Shown here in pieces: positions 4,553-5,574 of a stretch of DNA of 5,574 bases. The notes under the pieces are model-generated. The model saw nothing but the letters and a program-made list of their open reading frames with translations, searched no databases and was not told where the DNA came from. This DNA comes from an uncultured Faecalibacterium sp. (GTDB taxonomy: Bacteria > Bacillota > Clostridia > Oscillospirales > Ruminococcaceae), in assembly GCA_902463905.1 (NCBI GenBank), contig CABQHF010000140.1, forward strand, positions 1 to 5,574. Direction: 5' to 3'. Position numbers and translations under genes: made by a program. Within the stretch, counting starts at the first letter, position 1. Each line of letters opens with the position of its first letter.

Positions 4553-5574
4553 TCAGAGGACAGTGGTCTGGGGTACCAGCCGGAAGAGCATTACAGGAAG
4601 CTCGCTGTTTGCAAAATCCAGCGTAACGATAAGCCTTCCGTTCTTTGCTTCAAACGGCAGCTCCGCCTGTGTGCCGTCCGGGGCAATGCGCACAAGCTTT
4701 TTGCCTTCCAGCAGTCCGGCGGGCAGCGCGAGCCTTACCCGGCCGGTGGGCTGCGTCAGGCTGCCTGCGGTTTCAAATGCCACGCTCAGGTATTCCCCGT
4801 TCGTCCGCGCGGTCACATCCTCCGCAAAAAGACAGCCGCTGACAGCCCACGCCGTTGCCGCTTCGAGCTTTTCCAGCTGCGCGGCGTTTTCTGCCTGCCC
4901 GCACACGGGGCAGAAGGTCAGGGTCTCGCCTTCCGCAGTGCGGAAGGTAAACTTCCGGCAATCGGTGCTGCCGATGTGCGCGCAGCCCTGCCGCAGACAA
5001 CCGGCGCTCTGAGAGCCGGTCCCGTTCGGGGACCATGCACCGAACTTGTGTCCCAGCTTATCCGTCGGGTCTGCGGTGTAGCTGTCTTTGCAGCGGGAGC
5101 AAGTAAAGATGGTATAGCCGTCTGTTTCACAGGTAGGCTCTACGGTAACAGCCTGATAGTCATGGTTCAGCGCGGGCAGCTCCACATAGGTGGTATAATC
5201 GCAGCGGGAACAGGTGTCGTAGGCATCCCAGCCGATTCCCGTACAGGTGGGAGCTTGCGCATCGTGCTGCACCAGAGCATGGTTCAGCGCGGGCAGCTCT
5301 TTGCGGGTGGTATAGTCGCCGCGGGAGCAGGCTTCGTAAGCATCCCAGCCGATTTCCGTACAGGTAGGGGCTTTTGCTGCGTATTGCTTCAAATCATGAT
5401 TCAGTGCGGGCAGCTCCTGATAGGTGGTATAATCGCAGCGGGAGCAGGTGTCGAAAGCATCCCAGCCGATTTCCGTACAGGTGGGGGCTTGCTCGTTGTG
5501 ATGCACCCGATCATGGTTCTTTGGGTCTTTTTCGCCGTATTCCCCACCACACTCCACGCAGACCGCTTTGGCGC
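4553..5574 (-). CDS. Cys-rich tandem-repeat protein, probably secreted or surface-exposed; N-terminus outside the window
   Basis: The frame is open from the right edge to the TGA at 4555-4553, about 340 codons. No start is convincing inside the window, so the gene is partial and any signal peptide is not visible. It begins with AVCVECGGEYGEKDPKNHD. Three 39-residue repeats follow (5488-5138), each with an APTCT.IGWDAY start, a CSRC-like pair and an ELPALNH end. A shorter fourth unit (PTCETDGYTIFTCSRC, ending GHKF) occupies about 5137-5045. The spaced Cys pairs and His suggest small zinc- or disulfide-stabilised modules; such repeats are common in extracellular proteins of gut Firmicutes. The C-terminal part has a further FCPVCG pair (4915-4898) and then a beta-rich domain of about 95 residues with no LPXTG motif or membrane anchor. 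Its binding partner or function is unknown. It has its own terminator at 4475-4521. Confidence 0.8.
   Translation of the reverse strand, partial: AKAVCVECGGEYGEKDPKNHDRVHHNEQAPTCTEIGWDAFDTCSRCDYTTYQELPALNHDLKQYAAKAPTCTEIGWDAYEACSRGDYTTRKELPALNHALVQHDAQAPTCTGIGWDAYDTCSRCDYTTYVELPALNHDYQAVTVEPTCETDGYTIFTCSRCKDSYTADPTDKLGHKFGAWSPNGTGSQSAGCLRQGCAHIGSTDCRKFTFRTAEGETLTFCPVCGQAENAAQLEKLEAATAWAVSGCLFAEDVTARTNGEYLSVAFETAGSLTQPTGRVRLALPAGLLEGKKLVRIAPDGTQAELPFEAKNGRLIVTLDFANSELPVMLFRLVPQTTVL
5138..5488 (-). repeat. Three in-frame 117-bp tandem repeats inside the Cys-rich protein gene
   Basis: The units are 5488-5372, 5371-5255 and 5254-5138, each exactly 117 bp (39 codons). Identity is high even at the nucleotide level: the stretch encoding CTEIGWDA is almost unchanged in all three. 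Unit 2 is the most diverged (CSRG instead of CSRC, TTRK instead of TTYQ/TTYV, NHA instead of NHD). A degenerate fourth unit follows to about 5045. The units point to expansion by unequal recombination. Confidence 0.9.

Noticed and set aside
5138..5488. CRISPR-like array because of regular repeats
   Set aside because: The 117-bp units are contiguous, in frame and encode a conserved 39-residue protein repeat; there are no unique spacers.

Overview
The window looks like a chromosomal segment of a moderately GC-rich gut Firmicute of the Oscillospiraceae (Ruminococcaceae), most like Faecalibacterium or a near relative. This rests on the G/C-rich third codon positions, the AGGAGG-type ribosome binding sites, the intergenic palindromic repeats, the Cys-rich surface-type repeat protein, and how familiar the IlvE and ATP-grasp N-terminal sequences look. 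The assignment is from recognition, not from a search.

Layout. At 1-2027, on the minus strand, two alpha/beta-hydrolase esterases (1254-2027, then 307-1065) are followed by the first 43 codons of a probable ATP-grasp protein (130 down to the window edge). All three point the same way and are separated by 176-188 bp gaps, each filled by a copy of one palindromic element (167-292 and 1087-1224). They may form one transcription unit starting from a promoter near 2103-2131. At 2028-2296 lies a non-coding gap with two hairpins, one of which resembles half of the palindromic element; they probably end ilvE transcription. At 2297-3376, on the minus strand, is the branched-chain amino acid aminotransferase ilvE. 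A divergent intergenic region (3377-3612) carries a strong ilvE promoter facing left and an extended -10 promoter facing right. At 3613-4266, on the plus strand, is a HAD-superfamily phosphatase/phosphomutase-like gene.

At 4264-4450, on the minus strand, is what looks like an orphan C-terminal fragment of a larger protein, possibly acyltransferase/condensation-like. Its open frame runs antisense into the HAD gene without reaching a stop until 4022. A strong hairpin terminator (4475-4521) separates it from the last gene (4553 to the right edge, minus strand, N-terminus missing). That gene encodes a secreted or surface-type protein with 39-residue Cys-rich tandem repeats and a different C-terminal domain.

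Most genes here are ordinary metabolism or housekeeping. The points most worth a second look are the esterase-esterase-ATP-grasp neighbourhood, the palindromic element family, the orphan gene fragment with its antisense overlap, and the repeat protein in which one unit has lost a paired cysteine. No convincing new defence or mobile system is visible.
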